DNA of 64,000 bases from Actinomycetospora soli (GCF_021026295.1 NZ_JAJNDA010000004.1:124001-188000); one strand, 5' to 3'; counted from the first letter of the stretch, positions 40,279 through 50,884 are shown. A program made the numbers and translations. The notes: generated from the letters alone by a model not told the origin.

Positions 40279-42005
40279 GACCGCAGGCCGAGCGACTCGT
40301 CGGAGAACTCGCCGTCGGGCGTGCCCTCCCCGTTCGGACGCAGCTCGTTCTCGCGCCCGCGCAGCTCGACGCGACGGATCTTCCCGGAGATCGTCTTGGG
40401 CAGCTCCGCGAACTCCAGGCGGCGCACGCGCTTGTAGGCGGGCAGGTGCTCGCGGCAGTACTCGAGGATCGAGCGGGCCGTCGACTCGTCCGGGGAGAAG
40501 CCGCGCGCGAGGACCACGTAGGCCTTCGGGACGGCGAGCCGGAGCGGGTCGGGCGAGGGCACGACGGCGGCCTCGGCGACCGCGTCGTGCTCGATGAGCA
40601 CGCTCTCGAGCTCGAACGGCGAGATGCGGTAGTCCGACGCCTTGAACACGTCGTCGGAGCGGCCGACGTAGGTGATGTAGCCGTCCGCGTCCCGGGCTCC
40701 CACGTCGCCGGTGTGGTAGTAGCCGCCGCGCATGACCTCGGCGTTGCGCTCCTCGTCGTCGGCGTACCCGACCATCAGCCCGACCGGCCGCTCCGAGAGG
40801 TCGACGCAGATCTCGCCCTCCTCGCCGACCGCCCCCGACACGGGGTCGACCAGCGCGATCTCGAAGCCCGGCAGCGGGCGGCCCATGGAGCCGTCCTTGA
40901 CCGGCTGCCCCGGGGTGTTCGCGATCTGCAGCGACGACTCGGTCTGGCCGAAGCCGTCGCGGATCGTGAGCCCCCAGGCCTCGCGGACCTGCTCGATGAC
41001 CTCGGCGTTGAGCGGCTCGCCGGCGCCGACGAGCTCGCGCATCGGCACCTTCCAGGCCTTGAGGTCGGCCTGGATGAGCATCCGCCACACCGTCGGCGGC
41101 GCGCAGAACGTGGTGACGCCGTGGTCGACCAGCGTGCGCAGCATCGCGTCCGCGTCGAAGCGGGAGTAGTTGTAGATGAAGATCGTCGCCTCGGCGCACC
41201 ACGGCGCGAACACGTTCGACCAGGCGTGCTTCGCCCAGCCCGGGGAGGCCACGTTGCAGTGCACGTCGCCGGGCTGCAGCCCGATCCAGTACATCGTCGA
41301 GAGGTGCCCGACGGGGTATGAGACGTGCGTGTGCTGCACCAGCTTCGGCTTCGACGTGGTGCCCGAGGTGAAGTACAGGAGCAGCGTGTCGTCGGCCCGC
41401 GTGGGACCGTCGGGCTCGAACTCGGCCGACTCGGCGGACGCCGACGCGAAGTCCTGCCAGCCCTCGGGGACGGAGGACCCGACCGCCACCCTCGTGTAGT
41501 CGCCCGGCACGTCGGCGAACTTGTCGACGTCGGCGTCGCGGACCACGACGTGGGCGGCCGCACCGCGGTCGATGCGGTCGCGCAGGTCGGCCGCGCCGAG
41601 CATCGGCGTCGACGGGATCAGCACCGCACCGAGCTTCATCGCCGCGAGGATCGTGTCCCAGAGCTCGACCTGGTTGGCGAGCATCAGGATGATCCGGTCG
41701 CCGCGGCGCACGCCGAGCGAGCGCAGCCAGTTCGCGGCGCGGTTGGACCGCGCGGTCATGTCGGCGAAGGAGTACTTCGCCTCGGAGCCGTCCTGCTCGA
41801 CGATCCACAGCGCGGCGCGGTCCGCCGACGCCGGGTCACGCCCGATCGCGTCGAAGTGCTCCAGCGCCCAGTTGAACTCGTCCATCTGCGGCCACGCGAA
41901 GTCGCGGCGGGCGGCGTCGTAGTCGGTCTGTCGCTCGACGAGCAGGTCACGCGCGGCGCGGAACGCCTGCGCGGCGGGAGTCAGTTGCGACGACGACGTC
42001 GACAC
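40275..42005 (-). CDS. AMP-forming acyl-CoA synthetase
   Basis: This 576-residue protein is an ANL-superfamily enzyme that activates a carboxylic acid with ATP and CoA. The P-loop is LLYFTSGTTSKPKLV; the adenylate motif DGFGQTES, the hinge GRSDDVFKASDYRISP and the late PKTISGKIRR with catalytic Lys are all intact. It resembles the acetyl/benzoyl/medium-chain acyl-CoA synthetases; the substrate is not known. The GTG at 42003-42005 has GGAGG eight bases upstream. A thioesterase gene overlaps its end. Confidence 0.9.
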   Translation of the reverse strand: MSTSSSQLTPAAQAFRAARDLLVERQTDYDAARRDFAWPQMDEFNWALEHFDAIGRDPASADRAALWIVEQDGSEAKYSFADMTARSNRAANWLRSLGVRRGDRIILMLANQVELWDTILAAMKLGAVLIPSTPMLGAADLRDRIDRGAAAHVVVRDADVDKFADVPGDYTRVAVGSSVPEGWQDFASASAESAEFEPDGPTRADDTLLLYFTSGTTSKPKLVQHTHVSYPVGHLSTMYWIGLQPGDVHCNVASPGWAKHAWSNVFAPWCAEATIFIYNYSRFDADAMLRTLVDHGVTTFCAPPTVWRMLIQADLKAWKVPMRELVGAGEPLNAEVIEQVREAWGLTIRDGFGQTESSLQIANTPGQPVKDGSMGRPLPGFEIALVDPVSGAVGEEGEICVDLSERPVGLMVGYADDEERNAEVMRGGYYHTGDVGARDADGYITYVGRSDDVFKASDYRISPFELESVLIEHDAVAEAAVVPSPDPLRLAVPKAYVVLARGFSPDESTARSILEYCREHLPAYKRVRRLEFAELPKTISGKIRRVELRGRENELRPNGEGTPDGEFSDESLGLRS

Positions 42006-42089
42006 GGCGGGAACCTCCGGAAACGACAGCGGGCGGGCACTGCGAGGTTCCTATCACCTCGCGGTACCCGCCCACAGCCGTACGACCGG

Positions 42090-42311
42090 CTACTTGAACA
42101 GCTTCCGCAGCACCAGCAGCCCGATCAACGTGCCCGCCGCGATCACGGCGTACTTGATCTTCGGGTCCGCCCACTTCTCGGCGGCCATCTCCTTGCCCTG
42201 ATCGGCGAGACGCTGCGGGTTGGCCCGCTCGGAGAGCTCGTCCAGCGCCCCGGCGAGCGCCTCGCGAGCCTGCTCGATCTCTCGCTCGATGGTGTCCGGG
42301 TCGCGTGCCAC
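42090..42311 (-). CDS. DUF3618 small membrane protein
   Basis: 73 residues: MARDPDTIEREIEQAREALAG followed by LDELSERANP and a short C-terminal hydrophobic segment (IAAGTLIGLLVL). This is the DUF3618 pattern, an actinobacterial protein with a helical N-terminus and one membrane helix, of unknown function. The start is a GTG at 42309-42311 with GGGAGG upstream. Confidence 0.87.
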   Translation of the reverse strand: MARDPDTIEREIEQAREALAGALDELSERANPQRLADQGKEMAAEKWADPKIKYAVIAAGTLIGLLVLRKLFK

Positions 42312-42346
42312 GGAGCCTCCCTCGTCCTTCTCGGTACGTGCTCTTC

Positions 42347-42376
42347 GGCACCTCGGGTGCCGCCATGGTGGCGGCA
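42347..42376. promoter_or_regulatory. Two adjacent hairpins upstream of the peroxiredoxin gene
   Basis: GGCACC-TCG-GGTGCC (42347-42361) is followed by TGCCGCCA-TGG-TGGCGGCA (42358-42376). They overlap by a few bases, so they would be alternative structures in a leader. The gap separates the divergent DUF3618 and peroxiredoxin genes. A regulatory role is inference. Confidence 0.4.
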
Positions 42377-42488
42377 TCGTGTCGCCCTCGCGCGTCGACC
42401 CCGGGGACGACGCGCCGCACGGTGGCCGACGACATGTGAGCGGTATCGATTCCCCGTCGCTCCGCTCGCCCGGCTATCGTGCCCGCCC

Positions 42489-42962
42489 GTGGCTGCCGAT
42501 AACCGCCTGACCCCGGGTGACGTCGCCCCGGACTTCTCGCTGACCTCCGACACGGGCGAGACGGTCTCCCTGGCGGACTACCGCGGACGACGGGTGGTCG
42601 TCTACTTCTACCCCGCCGCGAACACGCCGGGCTGCACCAAGCAGGCCTGCGACTTCACCGAGAACCTGGCGACGCTGAACGACGCCGGCATCGACGTCGT
42701 CGGCATCTCCCCGGACAAGCCGGAGAAGCTCGCGAAATTCCGCGCCGACCAGGGCCTGACGTTCCCGCTGCTCTCGGACGTCGACAAGACGGTCATGCCC
42801 GCCTGGGGCGCGTGGGGCGAGAAGACGATGTACGGCCGCACCTCGGTGGGCGTCATCCGCTCGACCTTCGTGGTCGACGCGGAGGGGAAGATCGAGGTCG
42901 CCCAGTACGGGGTCAAGGCCACCGGCCACGTGGGCCGGTTGCTGCGCGATCTGAAGCTCTGA
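42489..42962 (+). CDS. bcp: Peroxiredoxin, BCP type
   Basis: This 157-residue thiol peroxidase reduces peroxides with thioredoxin or mycoredoxin. It has peroxidatic Cys49 in NTPGCTKQACDF and a resolving Cys54 five residues on, the arrangement of BCP/PrxQ. The start GTG at 42489 begins MAADNRLTPGDVAPDFSL. A tRNA gene on the other strand lies just two bases past its stop. Confidence 0.92.
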   Translation: MAADNRLTPGDVAPDFSLTSDTGETVSLADYRGRRVVVYFYPAANTPGCTKQACDFTENLATLNDAGIDVVGISPDKPEKLAKFRADQGLTFPLLSDVDKTVMPAWGAWGEKTMYGRTSVGVIRSTFVVDAEGKIEVAQYGVKATGHVGRLLRDLKL

Positions 42963-42964
42963 CG

Positions 42965-43038
42965 TACCGGCGATGGGATTCGAACCCACACTGTGCGGCA
43001 CCTAAAGCCGCTGCCTCCTGCCATTGGGCTACGCCGGT
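42965..43038 (-). tRNA. tRNA with UAG anticodon and short variable loop (tRNA-Leu-like)
   Basis: A full cloverleaf of 74 bases is visible. It has acceptor stem ACCGGCG/CGCCGGT, D-arm GCC/GGC, anticodon stem GCGGC/GCCGC with loop TTTAGGT, a five-base variable loop and T-arm with TTCGAAT. The discriminator is A73 and no CCA is encoded. The anticodon reads UAG, which decodes the leucine codon CUA. Leucine tRNAs normally have a long class II variable arm; this one does not, and its body resembles tRNA-Gln. Its amino-acid identity is therefore open. Confidence 0.8.
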
Positions 43039-43130
43039 GCACCGTTCGGGTTAGTGGTGGTTCCCGACGGCGGGTGCGGTCACTCTAGGCGGTCTCGCTC
43101 CTGTCGCGGGTTACCACCTCGGCCGCCCCA

Positions 43131-43159
43131 CCTTGTCGTTGTGATTCACAACGACAAGG
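43131..43159. terminator. 14-bp palindrome downstream of the epoxide hydrolase gene
   Basis: CCTTGTCGTTGTGA (43131-43144) and TCACAACGACAAGG (43146-43159) flank one T and are perfectly complementary. It lies 58 bases beyond the stop of the hydrolase gene and upstream of the tRNA, so it may end the operon. Its centre (TTGTGA-T-TCACAA) could also be a binding site for a dimeric regulator. Confidence 0.65.
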
Positions 43160-43216
43160 CGACGCGGGCCGGGGAGGAGACCGCGACAAGGCACCGCACC
43201 CTCGTCGGGAAGCCCC

Positions 43217-44038
43217 TCAGAGGTACGACCGGATCGCCTCCGCCATCTCCGGCGCCGCCTCGATCGGCGTGAAGTGCCCGACGTCGTCGAGCACCCGCAC
43301 CTCCGCGCGCGGCAGCAGGTCCGGCACCGCCGAGGCGAACGCGGCCGGGAAGATCGGGTCCTGCGCGCCCCAGATGACCGTGGCCGGCACGTCGACCGGC
43401 GGCGGGAAGTCCGTCACGCCCCGCAGCCCGAGCGCCGTGTACAGCGACGACGAGCCGGAGCGGTACCAGTTCATCGACGCCGTGAACGCCCCCGGCCGCG
43501 AGTAGTCCTCGACGAGCTGCTCGTCGACGACCGCCTCCGGCCGCGCACCCCAGTGCGACCAGAAGTGCTCCAGGTACGTGCGGACGGCGGCCGGGTTCGA
43601 GTCGATCAGCCGACGGGCCAGCTCGAGCTGGTGGAAGTCCTGGTACCAGAACTCGGGCCGGTAGGAGTCGGACAGCACCGCCTCCACCGTCACCGACGGC
43701 GCCAGGGTGTTGCCGAGGACGAGGGCCCGGACGCGGTCGGGGTACTCGCGCGCGTAGGCGACCGCCGTCGTGATCCCGACGTCGTAGCCCACGACGACGG
43801 CCGGGGCCAGGTCCAGCTCCCCGAGCGCCGCCACCAGGTGCGCGCGGTCGAAGTCCGACGGCGGCCGCAGCTCGTCACCGGGGGTGAAGGAGCGCCCGAA
43901 CCCCGGCAGGTGCGGGACGACCACCTCCGCGACGTCCACCAGCAACGGCGTCAGGAGCCGGTAGTCCGACACCCCGCCCGGCCATCCGTGCAGGCAGAGC
44001 ACCGGGGCACCGCTACCGCTCCGTTCCACCGCCAGCAT
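43217..44038 (-). CDS. Epoxide hydrolase-like alpha/beta hydrolase
   Basis: This 273-residue protein has an aspartate nucleophile, Asp86 in VGYDVG, which separates epoxide hydrolases and dehalogenases from esterases. HGWPGG forms the oxyanion loop; Asp227 in GAQDPIF and His255 in DVGHFTP complete the triad. The substrate is unknown. Its start overlaps the end of the methyltransferase gene, so it belongs to the rph-rdgB-methyltransferase operon. Confidence 0.87.
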   Translation of the reverse strand: MLAVERSGSGAPVLCLHGWPGGVSDYRLLTPLLVDVAEVVVPHLPGFGRSFTPGDELRPPSDFDRAHLVAALGELDLAPAVVVGYDVGITTAVAYAREYPDRVRALVLGNTLAPSVTVEAVLSDSYRPEFWYQDFHQLELARRLIDSNPAAVRTYLEHFWSHWGARPEAVVDEQLVEDYSRPGAFTASMNWYRSGSSSLYTALGLRGVTDFPPPVDVPATVIWGAQDPIFPAAFASAVPDLLPRAEVRVLDDVGHFTPIEAAPEMAEAIRSYL

Positions 44039-44624
44039 CGAGAACGACCTCCAGCACGCGGAACCCCGCGTTCGACGACAGTCTCGACACCCTGTACCCC
44101 TGATCGCCCAGCCACCGCGCGAGCGAGTCGGATCCGAGGTTCTTCGCGACGACGAGGTGGCTGGGTCCGTCGACCCGCGGGAGCCACTGCAGGAGCAGGT
44201 CGTGCAACGCGGTCTTGCCGCCGCGGATCGGCGGGTTGGACCACATGCCGGCGAAGCGGACGTCGTCGGGGACCTCGTCCGGACGGCAGGCCCGCACGTT
44301 GCCCAGTCCGGCGGCCCGGGCGTTCTGCTCGGTGAGCGAGAGCGCCCGGGTGTTCACGTCCACCGCCCACACGGTCGAGCGCCGCCGGATCGTCGCCAGC
44401 CACAGCGAGATCGGGCCCCACCCGCAGCCGAGGTCGAGCAGGTCGCCGCCCCGCTCGGGCTCCGGGGCGTGCTCGAGCAGGACGCGCGTCCCCTTGTCGA
44501 GCCGCCCGCGGGCGAACACCCCGGAGTCGGTCGTGACCGACAACGACAGGCCCCGCACGTCCAGCCGCGCGGGCTCGGGCGCCGACGGCGTGGTCGGCTC
44601 CTCGGCGAAGTACTGCTGGTTCAC
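44013..44624 (-). CDS. RsmC-like class I methyltransferase
   Basis: This 203-residue protein has the AdoMet-binding motif LLDLGCGWGPISLWLA (residues 62-77), acidic loop AVDVN and catalytic motif SNPPIRGGK (129-137). These are typical of guanine-N2 methyltransferases acting on rRNA (RsmC family, here without the N-terminal pseudo-domain). It starts at a GTG overlapping the rdgB stop by GTGA. Confidence 0.87.
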   Translation of the reverse strand: MNQQYFAEEPTTPSAPEPARLDVRGLSLSVTTDSGVFARGRLDKGTRVLLEHAPEPERGGDLLDLGCGWGPISLWLATIRRRSTVWAVDVNTRALSLTEQNARAAGLGNVRACRPDEVPDDVRFAGMWSNPPIRGGKTALHDLLLQWLPRVDGPSHLVVAKNLGSDSLARWLGDQGYRVSRLSSNAGFRVLEVVLDAGGGTER

Positions 44625-45241
44625 GACGACGGGGCGTCCCCGACGAGCTTCCGCAGCTCCGGCGCCAGCGCCCGGAACGCCCGCGCACGGTGGGACACCG
44701 CGTTCTTCTCCTCCGGCGACATCTCCGCGGAGGTCAGCGACCCGCCGTCGGGAACGAAGGCCGGGTCGTAGCCGAAGCCGTTGACGCCGCGCGAGGAGCG
44801 GATGAGCCGCCCGGGCCAGCGCTCGGTGACGACGACCTCCCGCCCGTCCGGGTGTACGGCCGCCGCCGCGCAGACGAACGCTGCGCCGCGACGCTCCTCG
44901 GGGACGTCGGCCATCTGGTCGAGCACCAGAGCGAGGTTCTTCGCGTCCTTCTCCCGGCGGTCGCCGGTCGAGCCCGACCAGCGCGCGGACAGCACGCCCG
45001 GCATCCCGTTGAGCGCGTCCACGGCGAGCCCGGAGTCGTCGGCGACGGCGAGCATGCCCGTCGCGGCGCACGCGTCGCGGGCCTTGGCCAGCGAGTTCTC
45101 GGCGAACGTCGCGCCGGTCTCGGGCGCCTCCGGGAACTCCGGGACCTCGTTCAGCCCGATCACCTCGACACCGAGCCCGGAGACGATGTCGCGCAGCTCG
45201 GCGAGCTTGGCGTCGTTGCGAGTGGCCAGGAGGACCTTCAC
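44621..45241 (-). CDS. rdgB: dITP/XTP pyrophosphatase (RdgB/HAM1)
   Basis: This 206-residue enzyme removes non-canonical purine triphosphates from the pool. It starts [19 protein letters not shown] and has [36 protein letters not shown] and the SHRARAF tail, all family marks. The GTG start overlaps the rph stop. The rph-rdgB order is the same as in M. tuberculosis (Rv1340-Rv1341). A palindrome copy (44740-44754) encodes VPDGGS. Confidence 0.95.
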   Translation of the reverse strand: MKVLLATRNDAKLAELRDIVSGLGVEVIGLNEVPEFPEAPETGATFAENSLAKARDACAATGMLAVADDSGLAVDALNGMPGVLSARWSGSTGDRREKDAKNLALVLDQMADVPEERRGAAFVCAAAAVHPDGREVVVTERWPGRLIRSSRGVNGFGYDPAFVPDGGSLTSAEMSPEEKNAVSHRARAFRALAPELRKLVGDAPSS

Positions 45242-45981
45242 GGCAGCTCCCCCGGGTACGGCTCGGCCAGCGCGGCGGCCTGGGCCTCGGTGAGCTTCGC
45301 GATGCCGGCGAGGGCGGAGTCGAGCATGGCGTCGAGGGTGGCGCGGGTGTACGTCGCGCCCTCGCCCGTGCCCTGGACCTCCACGAGCGTGCCGGCGTCG
45401 GTGGCGACGACGTTCATGTCGACCTCGGCGCGGCTGTCCTCCTCGTAGGGCAGGTCGAGGCGCACCCGACCGTCCACCACGCCCACCGACACCGCGGCGA
45501 TCGAGCACGAGAGCGGGTTGGGGTCGGCCAGCTTCTTCTTCGCACCGAGCCACGTGACGGCGTCGGCGAGCGCCACGTACGCGCCCGTGATGGCCGCGGT
45601 GCGGGTGCCGCCGTCGGCCTGGAGCACGTCGCAGTCCAGCTGGATCGTGTTCTCGCCGAGCGCCTTGAGGTCGATCGCCGCGCGCAGCGAGCGGCCGACG
45701 AGGCGGCTGATCTCGTGCGTGCGCCCGCCGACCCGGCCCTTCACCGACTCGCGGTCGGAGCGGGTGTGGGTCGCCGAGGGCAGCATCGCGTACTCGGCGG
45801 TCAGCCAGCCGAGCCCGGAGTCGCGCCGCCAGCGCGGCACGCCCTCGGTGACGCTCGCCGCGCAGAGCACGCGGGTGTTGCCGAAGGACACCAGCACGGA
45901 CCCGGCGGGGTGCTGCTGGAACCCCCGGCGGATCTCGATGGGGCGGAGTTCGTCGTCGGACCTGCCGTCACTGCGTGCCAC
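45238..45981 (-). CDS. rph: Ribonuclease PH
   Basis: This 247-residue phosphorolytic 3'-5' exoribonuclease trims tRNA 3' ends. It starts [17 protein letters not shown] and keeps the phosphate-binding region and the [19 protein letters not shown] core motif. GTG at 45979-45981. It is the first gene of the operon rph-rdgB-methyltransferase-hydrolase, divergent from an MFS pump gene. Confidence 0.95.
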   Translation of the reverse strand: MARSDGRSDDELRPIEIRRGFQQHPAGSVLVSFGNTRVLCAASVTEGVPRWRRDSGLGWLTAEYAMLPSATHTRSDRESVKGRVGGRTHEISRLVGRSLRAAIDLKALGENTIQLDCDVLQADGGTRTAAITGAYVALADAVTWLGAKKKLADPNPLSCSIAAVSVGVVDGRVRLDLPYEEDSRAEVDMNVVATDAGTLVEVQGTGEGATYTRATLDAMLDSALAGIAKLTEAQAAALAEPYPGELP

Positions 45982-46048
45982 GGTCGCCCACCCTAGGAGG
46001 CGTCGTTCCGGGGCGACGTCGTCGGACCCCCCGGTTAGCGTGCAGGAC

Positions 46049-47488
46049 GTGCCCCGGGATCGTCTCGTCCTCCTCGTCGCCTGCCTCGCGCAGTTCATGG
46101 TCGTGCTCGACGTGTCGATCGTGAACGTCGCGCTGCCGGCGATGCGCGAGGCGCTGGGGTTCTCGGCGGTCGGGCTGCAGTGGGTGGTCAGCGCCTACAC
46201 GCTGGCGTTCGCCGGGGTCCTGCTGCTCGGCGGCCGCGCGGCGGACCTCTTCGGGCGCCGGCGGATGTTCCTGGCCGGGCTCGTGCTGTTCGGGGTCGCG
46301 TCGCTGGTCGGCGGGCTGGCCGACTCGCAGGGGCTCGTCCTCGCCGCCCGCGCCGCGCAGGGCCTCGGCGGCGCGGTGCTCTCCCCCGCCACCCTGACGA
46401 TCCTCACCACCACGTTCACCGAGGGCGCCGCCCGCTCCCGGGCGCTCGGGGCCTGGGCCGCGGTCGGCGGGGTCGGCGGCGCCGTGGGCGGCATCGCGGG
46501 CGGGGTGCTCGTGAACTTCCTCAGCTGGCGCTGGATCTTCCTGGTCAACGTGCCGGTCGTGATCCTGACGGCGGTCCTGGCCCGGATCGCGGTGTCCGAG
46601 ACCCGCGCGGACGACCGACCGCGGCTCGACACGGGCGGCGCCCTGCTCGTCACCGGCGGCCTCGTCGCGTTCGTGCACGGGGTGGTCACCAGCGAGACCG
46701 CCGGCTGGGCGGCGCCGCTGACGTGGGGGAGCTTCGTCGTCGCCGCGGTGCTGCTCACGGGCTTCGTGTTCCTCGAGACCCGGATCGCCTCGCCGCTGGT
46801 GCCGCTCGGCATCTTCCGCATCCGGCCGGTCAGCGTGGCCAACGCGACGATGGCGCTGATCGCCTCGGCCATGTTCGCCATGTGGTACTTCGTCTCGATC
46901 CACATGCAGGGCGTCCTCGGCTTCGACGCCCTCACGGCCGGGCTGGCGTTCCTGCCCCAGTCCGGCTCGATCGTGCTCGGCTCCCAGCTCTCGTCCCGGC
47001 TGCTGGGCCGCGTCGGGACCCGTCCCCTCCTCGTCGGCGGGGCCTTCCTGACGGCGGCCGGCTTCGCGTGGTTCGCGCTGCTGACGCCGGAGTCGACGTG
47101 GGTCGGCGGTGTGCTGGGTCCCGGCGTCGCGGTGGGGCTCGGCATGGGGATCGCGCTCACCCCGTTGGCCGGGGCGGCCACCTCCGGCGTCGACCGCACG
47201 CAGGCGGGGCTCGCGTCCGGGCTGCTGAACACCTCCCGTCAGGTCGGCGGCGCGATCGGGCTGGCCGTGCTGTCCACGCTCGCCACGTCCCGCGCCGACG
47301 GCCTCCTCGCGGTGGGCGCCTCCCCGGCCGCGGCGTCGACGGCGGGCACCACCCGGGCGTTCGCGGTGGCGGCCGTGGTCGTCGCGGTCGCCGGGCTCGT
47401 CGCGCTGCTGCTCCCCCGGGCGCCCCGCACCACGGACGACTCCCCCGCCGGGCTCGTCGACACCCCGGACGGCGCGCCCGCGCGCTGA
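46049..47488 (+). CDS. MFS drug:H+ antiporter, 14-helix (DHA2/EmrB-QacA) type
   Basis: This 479-residue membrane protein has the first-helix motif [14 protein letters not shown] and motif [15 protein letters not shown]. The GxLaGPxxGGxL-like motif C appears as [13 protein letters not shown]. It likely exports drugs or lipids; the substrate is unknown. In M. tuberculosis no pump sits at this place, so it looks inserted between rph and the phosphodiesterase gene. GTG starts at 46040 and 46049 are both possible. Confidence 0.9.
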   Translation: MPRDRLVLLVACLAQFMVVLDVSIVNVALPAMREALGFSAVGLQWVVSAYTLAFAGVLLLGGRAADLFGRRRMFLAGLVLFGVASLVGGLADSQGLVLAARAAQGLGGAVLSPATLTILTTTFTEGAARSRALGAWAAVGGVGGAVGGIAGGVLVNFLSWRWIFLVNVPVVILTAVLARIAVSETRADDRPRLDTGGALLVTGGLVAFVHGVVTSETAGWAAPLTWGSFVVAAVLLTGFVFLETRIASPLVPLGIFRIRPVSVANATMALIASAMFAMWYFVSIHMQGVLGFDALTAGLAFLPQSGSIVLGSQLSSRLLGRVGTRPLLVGGAFLTAAGFAWFALLTPESTWVGGVLGPGVAVGLGMGIALTPLAGAATSGVDRTQAGLASGLLNTSRQVGGAIGLAVLSTLATSRADGLLAVGASPAAASTAGTTRAFAVAAVVVAVAGLVALLLPRAPRTTDDSPAGLVDTPDGAPAR

Positions 47489-47559
47489 GGCGCCGCCGGC
47501 CTGCGGGCGTCCGGTGTCGGCGCCGTGCCCGGGGTGCCGGTCGGAGCAGGGACGCGCTC

Positions 47560-48318
47560 TCAGATCGTGTAGTGCCCGTCGGGGCGCACCAGCTCGGCCG
47601 GGCCGGAGTACTCCGTGCGCGCCTCGGCGAGCAGCTCCGCCCCGTCGTACCAGGCCGGGACGTGCGTGATCAGCAGCCGCTTGACGCCGGCCTCGCGGGC
47701 GACCGCACCGGCCTGCTTGCCGGAGAGGTGCACGCCCGGCGGACGGTCGGGCGAGTCCGTCCAGGTGGCCTCGCAGAGCAGCACGTCGGCGCCGCGGGCG
47801 AGCTCGACGAGCGAGTCGCACGGCCCGGTGTCACCGGAGTACACGAGCACCCGTCCGTCGTGCTCGAGCCGCACGCCGTAGGCCTCGCAGGGGTGGTCGA
47901 CCGGGGCGCTCGACAGCGCGATGTCCCCGACGCCGGCCGGGCCGTCGGCGAAGACGTGGTAGTCGAAGACGTCGGTGAGGTCGGTGGCCACGCGCTCGTC
48001 GGAGGACGGGGCGTAGGCGACGGCGAGGCGCACCTCGGACTCGCTCGGCCCGTGCAGCGGGAGCACCTTGCCGGGGCCGTCGGGGTGGTAGCGGCGGTGG
48101 ACGATCAGGCCCGAGACGTCCGCGCAGTGGTCGGGATGCAGGTGCGAGAGGACCACCGCGTCGAGGTCGAACGGGTCCATGTGGCGCTGCATCGTGCCGA
48201 AGGTGCCGTTGCCCAGGTCGAGCGCGAGCGTCGTGGAGCGGGTGCGCACGAGGTACCCGGACGCGGGCGAGGTGGGTCCGGCCCCGCTGCCGGAACACCC
48301 CAGGACGATCAGTTCCAC
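47560..48318 (-). CDS. Metallo-beta-lactamase fold protein, Rv1339-like cyclic nucleotide phosphodiesterase
   Basis: This 252-residue protein has the zinc motif SHLHPDHCAD (His59, His61, Asp63, His64) and later histidines in DHPCEAYG and ITHVPAW. It is orthologous by position and sequence to M. tuberculosis Rv1339, reported as an atypical class II cAMP phosphodiesterase. It would therefore lower cAMP; the cyclase gene at 22.6 kb could be one source of that signal. It lies nine bases after the rhomboid gene on the same strand. Confidence 0.87.
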   Translation of the reverse strand: MELIVLGCSGSGAGPTSPASGYLVRTRSTTLALDLGNGTFGTMQRHMDPFDLDAVVLSHLHPDHCADVSGLIVHRRYHPDGPGKVLPLHGPSESEVRLAVAYAPSSDERVATDLTDVFDYHVFADGPAGVGDIALSSAPVDHPCEAYGVRLEHDGRVLVYSGDTGPCDSLVELARGADVLLCEATWTDSPDRPPGVHLSGKQAGAVAREAGVKRLLITHVPAWYDGAELLAEARTEYSGPAELVRPDGHYTI

Positions 48319-48327
48319 GCGGGCACC

Positions 48328-48975
48328 CTACGGGCCGATCGGAGAGGGCGACACTCCGTCGGACGGCCGGGTTCCCCGGGAACCCCGCCGATCGGCGCCG
48401 GCGACCAGGCGGGCGGCCAGGATCCCGGCGAGGGCGCCGAAGAGGTGGGCCTGCCAGGAGACGCCGGGCGTACCGGGCAGCACGCCCCAGAGCACCCCGC
48501 CGTAGACCAGGAAGAGCACGACGGCGAGGACGATCTGGCGGCCGGACCGGGCGAAGAAGCCGCGGAACAGCAGGAACGCCAGCCACCCGAAGATCACGCC
48601 GGACGCCCCGACGGTGATGCCGAAGCCGGTCAGCCACGTGAGGAACCCGCCGAGCAGCCAGACCAGGGCGGTGACGGCGATGAACTGGCCGAGCCCGCCC
48701 GCCAGCACGAGGAACCCGAGCACCAGGAACGGCAGGGAGTTCGCGATCAGGTGGGCCCAGCCGGCGTGCAGCAGGGGCGCCCAGAGGATCCCGGACAGGC
48801 CGTCGACCTGGCGCGGGACGATGCCGTCGTAGTCCAGGGCGCCCCGGAGGACGAACTGGTCGACCGCCTCGATGACCCACAGCAGGGCGAGGAAGAGCAC
48901 CATCCCGACGGCGGCGCGGGCCGGGCGCGCCGGGATGATGCGGGGCTTCGCGGGGACCGTCGGCGTGCTCACCAC
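48328..48975 (-). CDS. Rhomboid family intramembrane serine protease
   Basis: This 215-residue protein has about six membrane helices. The catalytic dyad is Ser125 in VGASGVIFGW and His177 in WQAHLFGALAG, and HLIANSLPFLVLG carries the supporting His/Asn pair. It corresponds to Rv1337. Two GTG codons in a row (48975, 48972) can act as the start. Confidence 0.92.
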   Translation of the reverse strand: MVSTPTVPAKPRIIPARPARAAVGMVLFLALLWVIEAVDQFVLRGALDYDGIVPRQVDGLSGILWAPLLHAGWAHLIANSLPFLVLGFLVLAGGLGQFIAVTALVWLLGGFLTWLTGFGITVGASGVIFGWLAFLLFRGFFARSGRQIVLAVVLFLVYGGVLWGVLPGTPGVSWQAHLFGALAGILAARLVAGADRRGSRGTRPSDGVSPSPIGP

Positions 48976-49003
48976 TCCGACAGTAGCGACGGAACCTGAG
49001 AAA

Positions 49004-50285
<1,282 letters not shown>

Positions 50286-50356
50286 GGCTTTCCTCCAGGA
50301 GACGGGATCGATTGCTCTACGACAGCGTCGCACGACGCCGGGTTGTTCCGGGTGCG

Positions 50357-50872
50357 TCAGGAACGGTCCGGCACGTCACCCGCGCCGGTGTGGGAGAACA
50401 TGTAGTTCTCCACGACCTGCACGTCGTCCTCGACGACCTCACCCGCGTCGTCGAGCAGGAACGACCGCAGGTCGTAGTCGGAGTCCGGGCCGGTGATGGC
50501 CACGATCACGAAGTGGACGCCGGGCTGCAGGCCCATGTACTCGATGTCCTTGACCGAGGGGTACGCCTCGGGCAGGCCGGAGTCGGTCAGCGGGCGGCGC
50601 GGCACGCGGGTGTGCGAGTGGAAGACCACCACGGTCTCCTCGTCGCGCTCCGTCGCCTCCTTGTACACGGCGAACTGCTCGCGGGAGTCGAAGCGGTAGT
50701 CGCTGCCCTGTGCGTCCGGGTCGTCGGCGTTCGTCATCGGCACGTAGCGCTCGGGCCGGTCGGACTCCTCCGGGCCCAGCAGCTGGCCGCACGCCTCGCG
50801 CGGGTGGTCGGCGCGGGCGTGCGCGACCAACTCCTCGACGAGATCACGGCGGATGACGAGCACGGCGTCCAC
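50357..50872 (-). CDS. mec: Mec, JAMM-type zinc metalloprotease of CysO
   Basis: 171 residues. The metal site is Glu26, His85 and His87 in VFHSHTRV, and Asp109 in PSVKD, preceded by Ser106. Mec frees cysteine from the C-terminus of CysO-Cys. Between HSH and PSxxD there is an extra segment of about a dozen residues (RVPRRPLTDSGLP) relative to the M. tuberculosis form. The start may instead be the GTG at 50863, which has a better spaced GGTGGA. Confidence 0.9.
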   Translation of the reverse strand: MDAVLVIRRDLVEELVAHARADHPREACGQLLGPEESDRPERYVPMTNADDPDAQGSDYRFDSREQFAVYKEATERDEETVVVFHSHTRVPRRPLTDSGLPEAYPSVKDIEYMGLQPGVHFVIVAITGPDSDYDLRSFLLDDAGEVVEDDVQVVENYMFSHTGAGDVPDRS

Positions 50873-50884
50873 CTTACGGGGCGG

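Noticed and set aside
47489-47524. Terminator GGCGCCG...CGGCGCC between the MFS and phosphodiesterase genes
   Set aside because: Seven-base arms with a loop of more than 20 bases in very GC-rich DNA are not convincing.
46180-48999. 939-codon + frame across the MFS, phosphodiesterase and rhomboid genes
   Set aside because: It crosses three recognised genes in other frames and shows no domain.
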